From CALXOD01 sp964402715 (GTDB lineage: Bacteria > Verrucomicrobiota > Lentisphaeria > Victivallales > Victivallaceae), in the NCBI GenBank assembly GCA_964402715.1, contig CAYODJ010000016.1, positions 1-45,910 of the forward strand: DNA of 45,910 nt. The letters are read 5' to 3'. Position numbers and translations under genes: made by a program. The notes under the pieces are model-generated. The model made no database searches. It had not been told where the DNA came from and saw only the letters and a program-made list of their open reading frames with translations. Below are positions 34,580 through 42,848 of this stretch, piece by piece (positions within the stretch are counted from its first letter, which is position 1; every line of letters begins with the position of its first letter).

Positions 34580-36727
34580 TTGGGCAAATTCGGAAAAATC
34601 GGAATATGTGCGCTTCTCATCGCCGAAAGCGCTGCTGCTGCTGCTGCGTTTCGATACTTTTTCTGGAGCCTCTCCGCCTACGATCCGATTAACCGGGTGC
34701 TTTATCATCAGGAGGTTCCGGTCTCGGGAACGATCCTGTCGGCGGCGGCGGCGCTTCTTCTGCTGATTGCATTGCCGCTCAGCTCCGGCGGAGCGGATGC
34801 GCTGCGGCGCACCGCCCGTGCATGGGCGCCGCTCGTCGGCGCGGGACTGCTGCTGCTGATTCCGGTCGGCGGCACGCCGCTGGCGCTTCTCGCCGCGATC
34901 GCGCTCGTCTGTTGGGGATTCCACCGGCACGGTTCCGGGCTCGCCGGACGGCCGCTTTCCGTGCCGAGGCATGCCGTTTCGGCCGGAGGGGGACTGATTT
35001 TTTCGCTGCTGCTGGCCGCGGCCGGTTGTCTGTGGGGATTTTACATTCAGAAGAGCGCCTACGAACGCTATTTCCTCTTTTATTCGGACTGGGGAATCTA
35101 CGCCGAGCACTGTCTGAAGCTCGCCTTCTCGGGAGCGGGGACTCTGCGCGACTGGCTGGTGTCGGGCGGACACTGGAACGGAGCGATCAACCTGCTGATG
35201 ACGGGAGCCCTGCGTCTCTTTCCCGCTCCCGGAACCGTCTTCCTCCTGAACAGCGCGATGATCTATTCCGCAGTTCCGCTGGTGTATCTGCTGGGCCGCG
35301 TGCTGAAGCTGCCGCCTGCGGCGGCGACGGCGTTCGCCGTGTTCTTTTTCTTCACCCCCGTGGTGAGCAACCAGCCGTTGTCGCTGTTTTACGGATTTCA
35401 TCCGATAAATCTGTTTCCGAGCTGCTTTCTGCTCTTCCTGATCTTCCGGGAACGGAAGCGGCGTTCGGCGGCGATCCTGACGGCCGTCTTCACTCTCTGG
35501 ATACAGGAGACTGCGGCGATATTCTGGTTCGGTTACGCTCTCGTTCTCGCGGCGGAAAAGAAATTCCTGCGCGCGGCGCTGCTCGGAGGGGCGACGGCCG
35601 CGCTGTTCTTCATTCTGAGCCACTGGGCGATTCCGGCCGCGGCCGCTGTCCCGGGGGGAAGCTACACGCAGATGTTCCACTATTCCCAGCTGGGGAGCGC
35701 TCCCTGGGAGGTCGTGCTTTCGCCGGTGCTCCGTCCCGGAGCTTTCTGGACGACGCTTCTGGCTCCGAACAATCTGGAATTCGCGCTGTTCCTGTTTATG
35801 CCATTCTTCTTCTTTTTTCTTCGCCGCCCGCCCGAACTGCTTCTCGCGGGGCTGCCGCTTCTGGCGGGCGTTTGCCTGCAGTCGAGCCGCTATCTCCAGA
35901 ACACCGTGCTCCAGTACGGGGTCGAACTGAACTGTCTGGCGGTGACGGCGGCGCTTTTCGCCGCCGGCAGACTGTTTGCGGCGGGGGACAGACGGCGGCT
36001 GTTCGGGGCATTCCCGGCGACTCTTTTCTGTGTATTCGCGCTCTATCTGCTGACAGGGCAGAGCGTGTTCCTCGGAAAATATCCTTTCTCCTCGGTCGCC
36101 CGACGTCCGTCATGCCGCGAGGTCATGGATTACCTGAAATCCTCCCTGTCTCCCGGCGCGGCGGTGCACGCCACCCAGCGGCTGCGGGCGCAGCTGCTGT
36201 TCGACCATCCGACCCGGGCTCCGGAGGATCCGGCCGAACCGGGGGAATACTACCTGCTGGAGACGCAGCAGGAGGATGTCGGGAGAATACACGCGGCTCT
36301 TCTGAAGGATCCGACGGTCGCGCCTGTCACATTCGCGGACTGGCGCGGATACGAATTCGTCGTGTTCCGCAAACTTCCGTCGCCCGTCGCGCCTCCGCCT
36401 TTGCCGTTCCTGATCGAGATGACGAAGGAGGAGTACGAGAAATCCGGAATTCCGGTCAGACTGGATTCCGAGTTCTTCTCCGTGCGGCTGCAGGAGTCGG
36501 AGCGCATGCTGCGGTTCCTCTTCAGGCTGAATCGGAAAGCCGAAGGGGAGTTCCGTTTTCTGATCCGACTCGCCTCCGGTGAAGATCAGTTTGTCCGGCC
36601 GGTCACTTTCGCGCACGGACTCCGCACCGTCTCCGAGGTCGGGGAGGGAACCGTCTTTCTGGTGGAAATCCCTGCGGACGAGAATTCAGGGGAGCTCGAG
36701 GTCGACATCCGTGAGGAACACCGGTGA
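34580..36727 (+). CDS. DUF2079-type multi-pass membrane protein (GT-C-like)
   Basis: The 715-residue protein has about a dozen hydrophobic helices and then a soluble C-terminal region from roughly 510. Family landmarks are YSDWGIYAEHC after the second helical block (an acidic residue in the first periplasmic loop) and SLFYGFHPINLFPSC. WIQETAAIFWFGYAL is a third. DUF2079 proteins resemble GT-C glycosyltransferases that use lipid-linked sugar donors, but no member's reaction is well established. The C-terminal 200 residues include a mixed beta region of unknown role. It follows GH95 by 59 bp, or 20 bp if GTG 34541 is used, so the two are likely co-transcribed. Confidence 0.8.
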   Translation: MGKFGKIGICALLIAESAAAAAAFRYFFWSLSAYDPINRVLYHQEVPVSGTILSAAAALLLLIALPLSSGGADALRRTARAWAPLVGAGLLLLIPVGGTPLALLAAIALVCWGFHRHGSGLAGRPLSVPRHAVSAGGGLIFSLLLAAAGCLWGFYIQKSAYERYFLFYSDWGIYAEHCLKLAFSGAGTLRDWLVSGGHWNGAINLLMTGALRLFPAPGTVFLLNSAMIYSAVPLVYLLGRVLKLPPAAATAFAVFFFFTPVVSNQPLSLFYGFHPINLFPSCFLLFLIFRERKRRSAAILTAVFTLWIQETAAIFWFGYALVLAAEKKFLRAALLGGATAALFFILSHWAIPAAAAVPGGSYTQMFHYSQLGSAPWEVVLSPVLRPGAFWTTLLAPNNLEFALFLFMPFFFFFLRRPPELLLAGLPLLAGVCLQSSRYLQNTVLQYGVELNCLAVTAALFAAGRLFAAGDRRRLFGAFPATLFCVFALYLLTGQSVFLGKYPFSSVARRPSCREVMDYLKSSLSPGAAVHATQRLRAQLLFDHPTRAPEDPAEPGEYYLLETQQEDVGRIHAALLKDPTVAPVTFADWRGYEFVVFRKLPSPVAPPPLPFLIEMTKEEYEKSGIPVRLDSEFFSVRLQESERMLRFLFRLNRKAEGEFRFLIRLASGEDQFVRPVTFAHGLRTVSEVGEGTVFLVEIPADENSGELEVDIREEHR

Positions 36728-36786
36728 ACCGGTGATTGATCGAAGATACGGCCTACGGCATTTTCGTCTCGACAACGTTCTGAAAA

Positions 36787-36868
36787 ACGCGCATATCGCC
36801 GAGACGGATGCACCCGGAAAGAGCCTGATGAGGGCTTCTTCCAAACGCCTCTCTCCGGAAATATGCGT
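36787..36868. terminator. long imperfect hairpin between convergent genes
   Basis: In the 164-bp gap between the DUF2079 gene and the activase gene, ACGC-GC-ATAT (36787-36796) pairs with ATATGCGT (36861-36868), leaving GC bulged. CCGAGA (36799-36804) pairs with TCTCCGG (36852-36858) with one bulge. A central GGAAAGAGCC/GGGCTTCTTCC stem closes it. It may act as a bidirectional terminator although T-tracts are short. Confidence 0.4.
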
Positions 36869-36891
36869 AAAAATACGGGATTCCGCCGGTT

Positions 36892-37743
36892 TTACCACAC
36901 GGCGCACGGGAGATTGCGTTGCAGAAAAACCGAACGGAGTTTCATCCAGTCAACCGGCGCCGCCGAGGATGGGTCGAAGCCGAATTTCCGCCCGACCGAG
37001 CGGTATTTGGCGGGCGCCGCCGGATTGTACGGCAGAAGCTGTATCTGCTGCAGATTACCTCCGCCCTCCAGAAGAGTGGCGAACGCTTCCATTTCCGCAG
37101 GGTCGGCATTGCAGCCCGGGATCACCGGGATCCGGATCACAAACGGTCTGCCGGAGGACTTCAGCTGTTCCAAATTGCGCAGAATCGGCGCGTTGCCGCG
37201 GCCGGTCCACTTCCGATGCCGTTCCGGATCCGCATGTTTCAAGTCCTGGTAGATCAGATCGATCTTCCGCAGCATCTCCCGGTAGACCGTTTCCGGAGCG
37301 AATCCGCTGGTTTCGACAACTTTATGAATGCCGGGAAGCTTGTCGCACAGGGCGAAGAGAAATTCCGGCTGCGCCAGCGGCTCCCCGCCGGAAAAGGTCA
37401 CCCCTCCTCCTGAGCGTTCGAACAGCTCCCGATCCCGCAGCAGTTTCGCCGCAAGTTCCTCCGCGTCCAGCTTCCGCCCCGCCAGTCTCCGCTTGCCTGC
37501 CGGGCAGGCTTCGGCGCATCGGCCGCAGGCCGTGCAGTGTTCCGGGAACCGGCAGACGCGCCGACAGTTGCCGCACCCGAGGCACGGTCGCTCGTTTATC
37601 AGAAGTTCCGGCTTGAAAGATAGCCCTTCCGGATTCTGACACCATCGGCACCGGAGCGGACATCCTTTGAAAAACACTGTCGTCCGAATTCCCGGACCGT
37701 CGTGAACGCAGAATTCCCGGATTTCAAAAAGGCAGCCTTTCAC
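36892..37743 (-). CDS. glycyl radical enzyme activating enzyme (radical SAM)
   Basis: The 283-residue PflA-like protein generates the glycyl radical on the enzyme encoded upstream. The radical SAM motif is KGCPLRCRWC with Cys28, 32 and 35. A ferredoxin-like insertion carries two further Cys clusters, CLGCGNCRRVC (54, 57, 60, 64) and CTACGRCAEAC (70, 73, 76, 80). This is typical of activases of non-PFL glycyl radical enzymes. GGGVTFSGGEPLAQPEF and the IRIPVIPGCN loop complete the family pattern. The GTG start at 37743 has GAAGGA about 8 nt before it. The gene lies 52 bp after the GRE gene on the same strand. Confidence 0.93.
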   Translation of the reverse strand: MKGCLFEIREFCVHDGPGIRTTVFFKGCPLRCRWCQNPEGLSFKPELLINERPCLGCGNCRRVCRFPEHCTACGRCAEACPAGKRRLAGRKLDAEELAAKLLRDRELFERSGGGVTFSGGEPLAQPEFLFALCDKLPGIHKVVETSGFAPETVYREMLRKIDLIYQDLKHADPERHRKWTGRGNAPILRNLEQLKSSGRPFVIRIPVIPGCNADPAEMEAFATLLEGGGNLQQIQLLPYNPAAPAKYRSVGRKFGFDPSSAAPVDWMKLRSVFLQRNLPCAVW

Positions 37744-37795
37744 CGTTCCCGTCCTTCACGCGCCTCGGGCTTCCGCTGCGCATCGGCAACGCTCC

Positions 37796-39832
37796 TCAGG
37801 AGAAGTTCATTTCGGCGCGGCGGATGATGTGATCCTGAAACACCTTGTCCAGCTCGACGAAGCAGCCGCTCCAGCCCCAGACGCGGACGATAAGATTCCG
37901 ATGAAGCTCGGGGTGCTTCTGCGCTTCGACAAGCTTGTCGCGGTTGATCGCATTTAGCTGAAGCTGGTGACCTCCCTCGCGCAGAAACATCGCGACCAGA
38001 TGCGCGACCTTCTCGATTCCGTCCGGCTCGCGGAAAACGGAATCGTGGATTTCGATCGTCAGCGGTCCGCCGTTGCACACCTCCTTGCGGCAGGCGCGGG
38101 CGAAATCCCGCACGACCGACACCGTTCCGATCTGCGGAACGGTCAGGCTCGGAGCGTAATTGGCCGGGAAAGGTTCTCCCGCCAGCCTGCCGTCAGGCGT
38201 CGCCTGAAGGCGTTCGGAATGGCGGATGTAATACATCGCCGAACCGGTCCCGGGGCGGTACAGTCCGCCGCGCACGTTCCGGAGCCCGTCCCATGCTCCG
38301 GCCCAGAGAGAGAGGACCTGTCTGGCCAGCTCGACCGGCGCCTGGTCGCCTCCTCCGAGTTTAGGAACGCTGTTGCGGACTTCGGCCAGAAGCTCCGCGT
38401 CTCCGGCGAAATTTCGGTCCAGCACGTCCAGAAACTGAGCGAGCGAGAGACGTTTCTCCTCGAACACCACGCGCCGGATCGAACTCAGCGAGTCGACCGC
38501 AGTGGATATGCCGGTTCCGTGTATGCCGAAGTTGTTGTATCGGCCGCCTTCGCTGATGTCGCGGCCGCGTTCGACGAAACCGTCGCAGAGCAGCGAGGCG
38601 AAGGGCCCGGGAAGCATGGTGAAATTCCTGAGCTTCCGATCCAGTTCCACCGCCCGTTTCCGCAGTTCCTTGCCGTAGTCGGTCAGAAATCCGTCGAAAG
38701 ACGCGGCATGCGAACGGCGCATCGTATCGAGCAGGACTTCCGGCAGCGACACCGCGTCGATGTTCGGCACATCCATTCCGCATCCGGGGATCGTGAACTC
38801 CCAGCAGGCGGCGACGACGTAATTGCGGGCGTCCCTGAGAGAGTATCCCCATGCGCACAGAGCTTCGATCACGACGTCGTCGTTGCTGTATTGCGGGAAC
38901 CCCAGCCCGGCGGCGGTCAGCTCCGAACCCAGCTTCAGAAGTTCGATCGGAGTTTCTTTCGTCACGCGCAGGTTTATTTTCGGATCAATCACCGCCAGCT
39001 CCTTCGACGCGCGCAGACACATGGCGGTCAGTCGGTTGGCGGCGTCGCGTCCTTCGGAATCACAGCCGCCCAGCATCATGCTCTGACCGTTGTCTCCCTG
39101 CTGAACCCCCGGATAGAGATCGCTGTCGCGATGGAATGTCAGGAACGCCTCCTCCAGAAGTTCGAAGGCGCTTTCCTCCGTCTCTCTTCCGCAGGCAAGG
39201 TCATTCTGCAGATAGGGGTACATGTACTGGTCGAACCGGCCTACGCCGTTGTGGTACTCCCCCTCGCACCAGAGGACAAAGTGCAGAATCCGCAGAAACT
39301 GCAGCGCTTCACGGAAAGTCTCCGCGCCCCGGCGCGGCACTTTGGCCAGCGTCTCCGCGACGTCGGACAAGCCCGCTTCGGCGGCGGCGTCGCGGTAGCT
39401 GTCGGCCAAAGTCAGCACCGCGTCGATCTCCCGGAGCAGGGCGGTTCGGAACTCGCCCGCAGGGCACCGTTCCGACACCTCTTTCCTGCGCGCATCCAGT
39501 CCGCAGGCGATTGTGGCGGCGAAATCGCAGCACAAATTGAAGACCACTCCTTTTTCCGCGAAAACATGCTCGGCGCACATGTTCCGGTGTTCAGTTTCGG
39601 TGTACAGCTCCGGCAGATTCGCGACGGTCCGGGTGAAGACGATCCGTTCGCCCGGAACGAAAACCGGTCTCTCAGCGGCCAGAACGGCTTCCAGGGCGGT
39701 CGAAACACGCCCGAGCGGCGAGACCCCTTTCGCCGAGAAGGTTTCGGCGAGATTCCACTCGATCCGCCGCCGCCAGGCGTGGTGGCGGTGCGCGGTCAAA
39801 AACTCCCGGAGTTGAGCGATGCGGTCGGTCAT
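37796..39832 (-). CDS. glycyl radical enzyme of the PFL superfamily, unassigned substrate
   Basis: The 678-residue protein has the superfamily's active-site Cys as AACWEFTIPGCG (Cys343, with Glu345 two residues later as in GCxE-type dehydratases and lyases). The glycyl radical loop is near the C-terminus, RVWGWSGCFVELD (Gly653), then FQDHIIRRAEMNF. The canonical loop is RVxGY; Trp at 652 and 654 is unusual. At 678 residues it is shorter than most members, which are about 760-850. PFL itself is excluded because it has a CC pair at the active site. No microcompartment, aldehyde dehydrogenase or proC gene is nearby, so known GRE pathways are not indicated. Its ribosome site AGGAGGTG (39837-39844) lies in the end of the GH51 gene, 1 nt upstream. 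See findings. Confidence 0.9.
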   Translation of the reverse strand: MTDRIAQLREFLTAHRHHAWRRRIEWNLAETFSAKGVSPLGRVSTALEAVLAAERPVFVPGERIVFTRTVANLPELYTETEHRNMCAEHVFAEKGVVFNLCCDFAATIACGLDARRKEVSERCPAGEFRTALLREIDAVLTLADSYRDAAAEAGLSDVAETLAKVPRRGAETFREALQFLRILHFVLWCEGEYHNGVGRFDQYMYPYLQNDLACGRETEESAFELLEEAFLTFHRDSDLYPGVQQGDNGQSMMLGGCDSEGRDAANRLTAMCLRASKELAVIDPKINLRVTKETPIELLKLGSELTAAGLGFPQYSNDDVVIEALCAWGYSLRDARNYVVAACWEFTIPGCGMDVPNIDAVSLPEVLLDTMRRSHAASFDGFLTDYGKELRKRAVELDRKLRNFTMLPGPFASLLCDGFVERGRDISEGGRYNNFGIHGTGISTAVDSLSSIRRVVFEEKRLSLAQFLDVLDRNFAGDAELLAEVRNSVPKLGGGDQAPVELARQVLSLWAGAWDGLRNVRGGLYRPGTGSAMYYIRHSERLQATPDGRLAGEPFPANYAPSLTVPQIGTVSVVRDFARACRKEVCNGGPLTIEIHDSVFREPDGIEKVAHLVAMFLREGGHQLQLNAINRDKLVEAQKHPELHRNLIVRVWGWSGCFVELDKVFQDHIIRRAEMNFS

Positions 39833-39833
39833 T

Positions 39834-41360
39834 TCACACCTCCTGTGAGTCCCGCAGGCCGATGCGGAACATGTTCCATGAGCCCGGTTTCAGCGTCGCC
39901 TGCAGACGGCTGCCCGTGAGGGAATATGCGCCGGCGGGAATCGTCGACGGCGCGACTTTTTCGCAGTCCTCGGTATTGACCGCATCCAAGTCGTCGTTAT
40001 AAATCTCCACCGCCTCGACGACGCGATCCGGGGAGAATCCGGACATTTCGAACGTATATTCCGCAGCCTCCTCCGTCGAACGGTTGATGACGAAGAGCGC
40101 GATCTCCTCGGCGTCTTTTCGGCGGACGGCGACACTCTTGACGTAGGGCACCGGATAGGAACAGACTTTGCTTCCGTATCCGGGCGATTCGGTGTGTGTT
40201 TTCAGCACCGTGCCGCGTCCGTACCGGGAGGTGTAGTAAAACGGGTAGTAGGTGGTCTGCTTCCACGCGCCGCCGCCCGGGCGGGTCATGATCAGCGCGA
40301 TGTCGTTCACCGTCTGCGCCACGCAGCCGATTTTAAGGCGGTCGGCATGTTCGAGCATCGTCATCATGAGTCCGCCGACGACGATCACGTCGGCCATGTC
40401 ATAGATTTCCTCGTTGATCGGACGCGCGGCCTGAAAACGGGTTTCCGGGTGAGCCTTGGTGTCCCCCCGGTACCAGACGTTCCATTCATCGAGCGCGAGG
40501 TTGATTTTCCTGTCGGATTTTCTCTCGGCGGCGGCGAAGTCGCAGACGGCGATGATGCCGCGAATCTGCCTGTCCAGCGCTTCTGGGGAGGCGAAAAAAG
40601 ACGCTCTTCCCTCCCTGCAGCCGAAATAGGCGTGCAGCGCCACGTAGTCGGCGATGTCGAAAGTCTCCTCCAGCACCCGCGCGTCCCAGGTCGCGAAAGT
40701 CGGCATGTCACGGGCGCTTGATCCGCAGACGATCAGTTCGATCGACGGATCGGCCATCTTCATCATCTTGCCGCTTTCATGGGCGATCCGAGCGTACTCT
40801 TCGGCGGTCTTGTGGCCGATTTGCCACGGACCGTCCATCTCGTTGCCGAGGCACCACAGTTTGATTCCGTGCGGCTGCTCAGCTCCGTTCTTCCGGCGCA
40901 GGTCGCTCCATGCGGATCCTTTCGGGAAGTTGCAATATTCGACGAGATCCTGCGCCGACTTCGCGCTGCCGGTTCCGAGGTTCACCGCCATAATCGGGGC
41001 GGTGTTCACCTTGCGGCACCATTTGACGAATTCATCGATGCCGATCTGATTCGGCTCCATCGCCTCCCATGCGTAGTCGACACGGACCGGGCGACGATCC
41101 CTGGGGCCGACGGTGTCGTGCCAATCGTAGCCGGAGACGAAGTTTCCGCCCGGGTAGCGGGTGACCGGCATCTTCAGATCCCGCACCAGTGCCGCCACGT
41201 CTCTGCGGAAACCGTCTTCGTCCGCCTCCGGATGACCCGGTTCATAAATTCCGTCGTAGACGCATCTGCCGATGTGCTCTATGAATCCCCCGAAAAGCCG
41301 GTCGTCGACATCGCCGATCGTGAACTTCGCGTGAACCGAAACTGTCGCTTTCATCTTCAA
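39834..41360 (-). CDS. abfA: GH51 alpha-L-arabinofuranosidase
   Basis: GH51 enzymes release terminal alpha-L-arabinofuranose from arabinan, arabinoxylan or arabinogalactan fragments with retention. The 508-residue protein has FGGFIEHIGRCVYDGIYEPGH, RYPGGNFVSGYDWHDTVGP, the acid/base in LGNEMDGPWQIG (Glu174) and the nucleophile in ALDEWNVWY (Glu292). Also present are the C-terminal beta-sandwich segments VSGF-like and SWNMFRIG. No signal peptide is seen, so it works in the cytoplasm on imported oligosaccharides. It is the first gene of the operon with the GRE and its activase and is divergent from the AraC regulator. AAGGA lies about 8 nt before its ATG. Confidence 0.95.
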   Translation of the reverse strand: MKMKATVSVHAKFTIGDVDDRLFGGFIEHIGRCVYDGIYEPGHPEADEDGFRRDVAALVRDLKMPVTRYPGGNFVSGYDWHDTVGPRDRRPVRVDYAWEAMEPNQIGIDEFVKWCRKVNTAPIMAVNLGTGSAKSAQDLVEYCNFPKGSAWSDLRRKNGAEQPHGIKLWCLGNEMDGPWQIGHKTAEEYARIAHESGKMMKMADPSIELIVCGSSARDMPTFATWDARVLEETFDIADYVALHAYFGCREGRASFFASPEALDRQIRGIIAVCDFAAAERKSDRKINLALDEWNVWYRGDTKAHPETRFQAARPINEEIYDMADVIVVGGLMMTMLEHADRLKIGCVAQTVNDIALIMTRPGGGAWKQTTYYPFYYTSRYGRGTVLKTHTESPGYGSKVCSYPVPYVKSVAVRRKDAEEIALFVINRSTEEAAEYTFEMSGFSPDRVVEAVEIYNDDLDAVNTEDCEKVAPSTIPAGAYSLTGSRLQATLKPGSWNMFRIGLRDSQEV

Positions 41361-41419
41361 AATCCTTCATCATTTCCGGGCGTCAGGCCGCACTTCGCCG
41401 ACACCCGTTTCAAAGAGCC

Positions 41420-41435
41420 GCACCGTGCACGGCGC
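41420..41435. promoter_or_regulatory. palindrome between the GH51 promoter and start
   Basis: CCGTGCACGG (41423-41432) is a perfect 10-bp palindrome that extends with one mismatch to 16 bp (41420-41435). It lies between the putative minus-strand promoter and the GH51 start, so it could be an operator or a leader hairpin. Confidence 0.35.
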
Positions 41436-41460
41436 ATGTCTTCCCCGTCTCCTGCACAAC

Positions 41461-41487
41461 ACTATACGTCTTCAGCGTTTTATTCAA
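41461..41487 (-). promoter_or_regulatory. possible promoter of the GH51-GRE-activase operon
   Basis: On the minus strand TTGAAT (41482-41487) and TATAGT (41461-41466) are spaced by 15 bp, shorter than ideal, as is common for activator-dependent promoters. The divergent AraC-family protein is the obvious candidate activator. Confidence 0.45.
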
Positions 41488-41603
41488 CATTCCGGGGCTT
41501 GCAAATCCGATGAAAAACCTTGCCAAAACAAGTGTTCAGTTTGATTCAGGGGGCGGCGAAGAGGGGAGCGCCGTCGCCGCTCGCATTTGAAAAAAAGCTG
41601 CGT

Positions 41604-41609
41604 TATAGT
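41604..41609 (+). promoter_or_regulatory. -10 element of the AraC gene
   Basis: TATAGT lies about 60 bp before the AraC start at 41670. No matching -35 was found at the right distance. The rest of the 309-bp region 41361-41669 contains TTCAG repeats near 41534-41550 that could be AraC half-sites. Confidence 0.4.
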
Positions 41610-41669
41610 AGACGGTGCGCGGTTCGTCCGCAATTTTAATTTTCAACGGACGGGAGTTGTACGAGTGCG

Positions 41670-42512
41670 ATGAACATCCCCGCCAAAACGATTGCCATTC
41701 CGCCGGGCTGCGTCGAAAAATTCGTGGATTTCTCCGACTTGCCGGACGGTGCGCAATGGTTCGGACAGGGAGTCGTGATGGCGGCGCTTTCGGAGCATGT
41801 GCCGGGCTATCTGATCGACTATCCTATGCCGCATCGGCACAACGTCCTGTACTGCCTCGGCGGACGCTACCTGTTCGAGTACGGAGGGGAGCGGGGGGAG
41901 CTGCTTCCCGGCGAGCTTCTGCTCCTGCCGGGAGGATGCCGACAGAAATTCCATGCCGGCGAACCCTCCCGGAACATTTTCTTTCTGCTTGATCCGGCGG
42001 AATGGGGAGCGGAGGCCTGCTTCGTGCATAAACACTCCTCCTACATCGACCTGCTCCGGCTTATAATGGAGACCGCGCTGCGGGAACGCGCCGCCTCGCC
42101 GCAGGAAAGCGGTCTGCGCCGGAACCTCGCCTGTCTGACCGTGTCCCTGATCCGACGGGAAACCGCCGTCCCCTGCCGCCGCGAATCTCCGCTGGAGAAG
42201 CTGATCGCTCAACTCCGGCTTCGGCCGGATCGGCCGTGGACGGTCGAGAGAATGGCCGAGTTCTGCGGGTTTTCCGCGCCGTATCTGGATGCGGTCTGCA
42301 GGAAAGCCACGGGGCGCTCCCCTTACGGCTTGCTGACTCGAATCCGCATGGAACTGGCTGAAACCGTGCTCGCCGGGAGCGACTACCCTGTCAAGGTGAT
42401 TGCTTCGCAGTGCGGCTATGCGTTTCCGTTTTCCTTCACGCGCGCTTTCACCAAATATGCCGGGGTTTCGCCGACGGAGTACCGCCGCCGTGCGAGACGC
42501 GGCGATGTCTGA
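41670..42512 (+). CDS. AraC-family transcriptional regulator
   Basis: The 280-residue protein has an N-terminal cupin-like sensor domain (HRHNVLYCLGGRYLFEYGG, LLPGELLLLPGGCRQKF). Its C-terminal pair of helix-turn-helix motifs is at about 190-275. The first HTH is WTVERMAEFCGFSAPYLDAVCRK and the second is VIASQCGYAFPFSFTRAFTKY, ending in GVSPTEYRRR, the AraC signature. The sensor domain probably binds a sugar. It is divergent from GH51, which makes it the likely local activator of the GH51-GRE-activase operon. It is not a homologue of AraC by gene neighbourhood alone, so the ligand is unproven. Confidence 0.92.
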   Translation: MNIPAKTIAIPPGCVEKFVDFSDLPDGAQWFGQGVVMAALSEHVPGYLIDYPMPHRHNVLYCLGGRYLFEYGGERGELLPGELLLLPGGCRQKFHAGEPSRNIFFLLDPAEWGAEACFVHKHSSYIDLLRLIMETALRERAASPQESGLRRNLACLTVSLIRRETAVPCRRESPLEKLIAQLRLRPDRPWTVERMAEFCGFSAPYLDAVCRKATGRSPYGLLTRIRMELAETVLAGSDYPVKVIASQCGYAFPFSFTRAFTKYAGVSPTEYRRRARRGDV

Positions 42513-42848
42513 CCGCTCTCCGCAGCGGCGCCTGTCGGAGCGCTCAGGTAGCTTCCGCGGCAGAATGACCGGCACGCGAAAAAGAGAGATTAACGGTCCG
42601 CCGGCCGTTTCTCCGCAGGCGGTGTTTCTCTCTTTCTGTCGTGGAAATCCTGCCGCTTTCCCCCGCATATACTGAAAGGCGAAAGGGCGAAGCGTCATCC
42701 GGACGCGTCTCTGCACGGATGTCTTCTGAACGGCGGAGCGGAGATTTCCGTGAAGTTTCTCCGTTCCGCGCACCCTGCTCCGGCGCGACGCCGGCGGCTT
42801 TCAGGACTTTCCGACCGTCGGCGGGTCGGAGTATGCGTCCCCCCTCCG
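42513..42848. other. convergent intergenic region without a gene
   Basis: This 336-bp stretch separates the AraC gene from the end of the GH116 gene. Apart from the terminator-like hairpin at 42578-42635 and a small CCGAC/GTCGG hairpin near 42815-42835, nothing is recognised. Short open frames here have no ribosome sites and no family resemblance. Confidence 0.5.
42578..42635. terminator. bidirectional terminator-like hairpin
   Basis: AAAGAGAGA (42581-42589) pairs perfectly with TCTCTCTTT (42627-42635), enclosing the GC-rich CCGCC/GGCGG pair (42599-42603 and 42618-42622). It lies between convergent genes and could stop transcription from both sides. Confidence 0.55.

Noticed and set aside
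36579..37616. Plus-strand 345-codon frame over the DUF2079 end and the activase
   Set aside because: It runs antisense to the activase with its two ferredoxin-like Cys clusters and has only Arg/Ser-rich shadow sequence.
37967..39919. Plus-strand open frame of about 650 codons opposite the glycyl radical enzyme
   Set aside because: It is the antisense of a clearly conserved GRE gene, has low-complexity composition and no family motifs. Long antisense frames are common in GC-rich genes.
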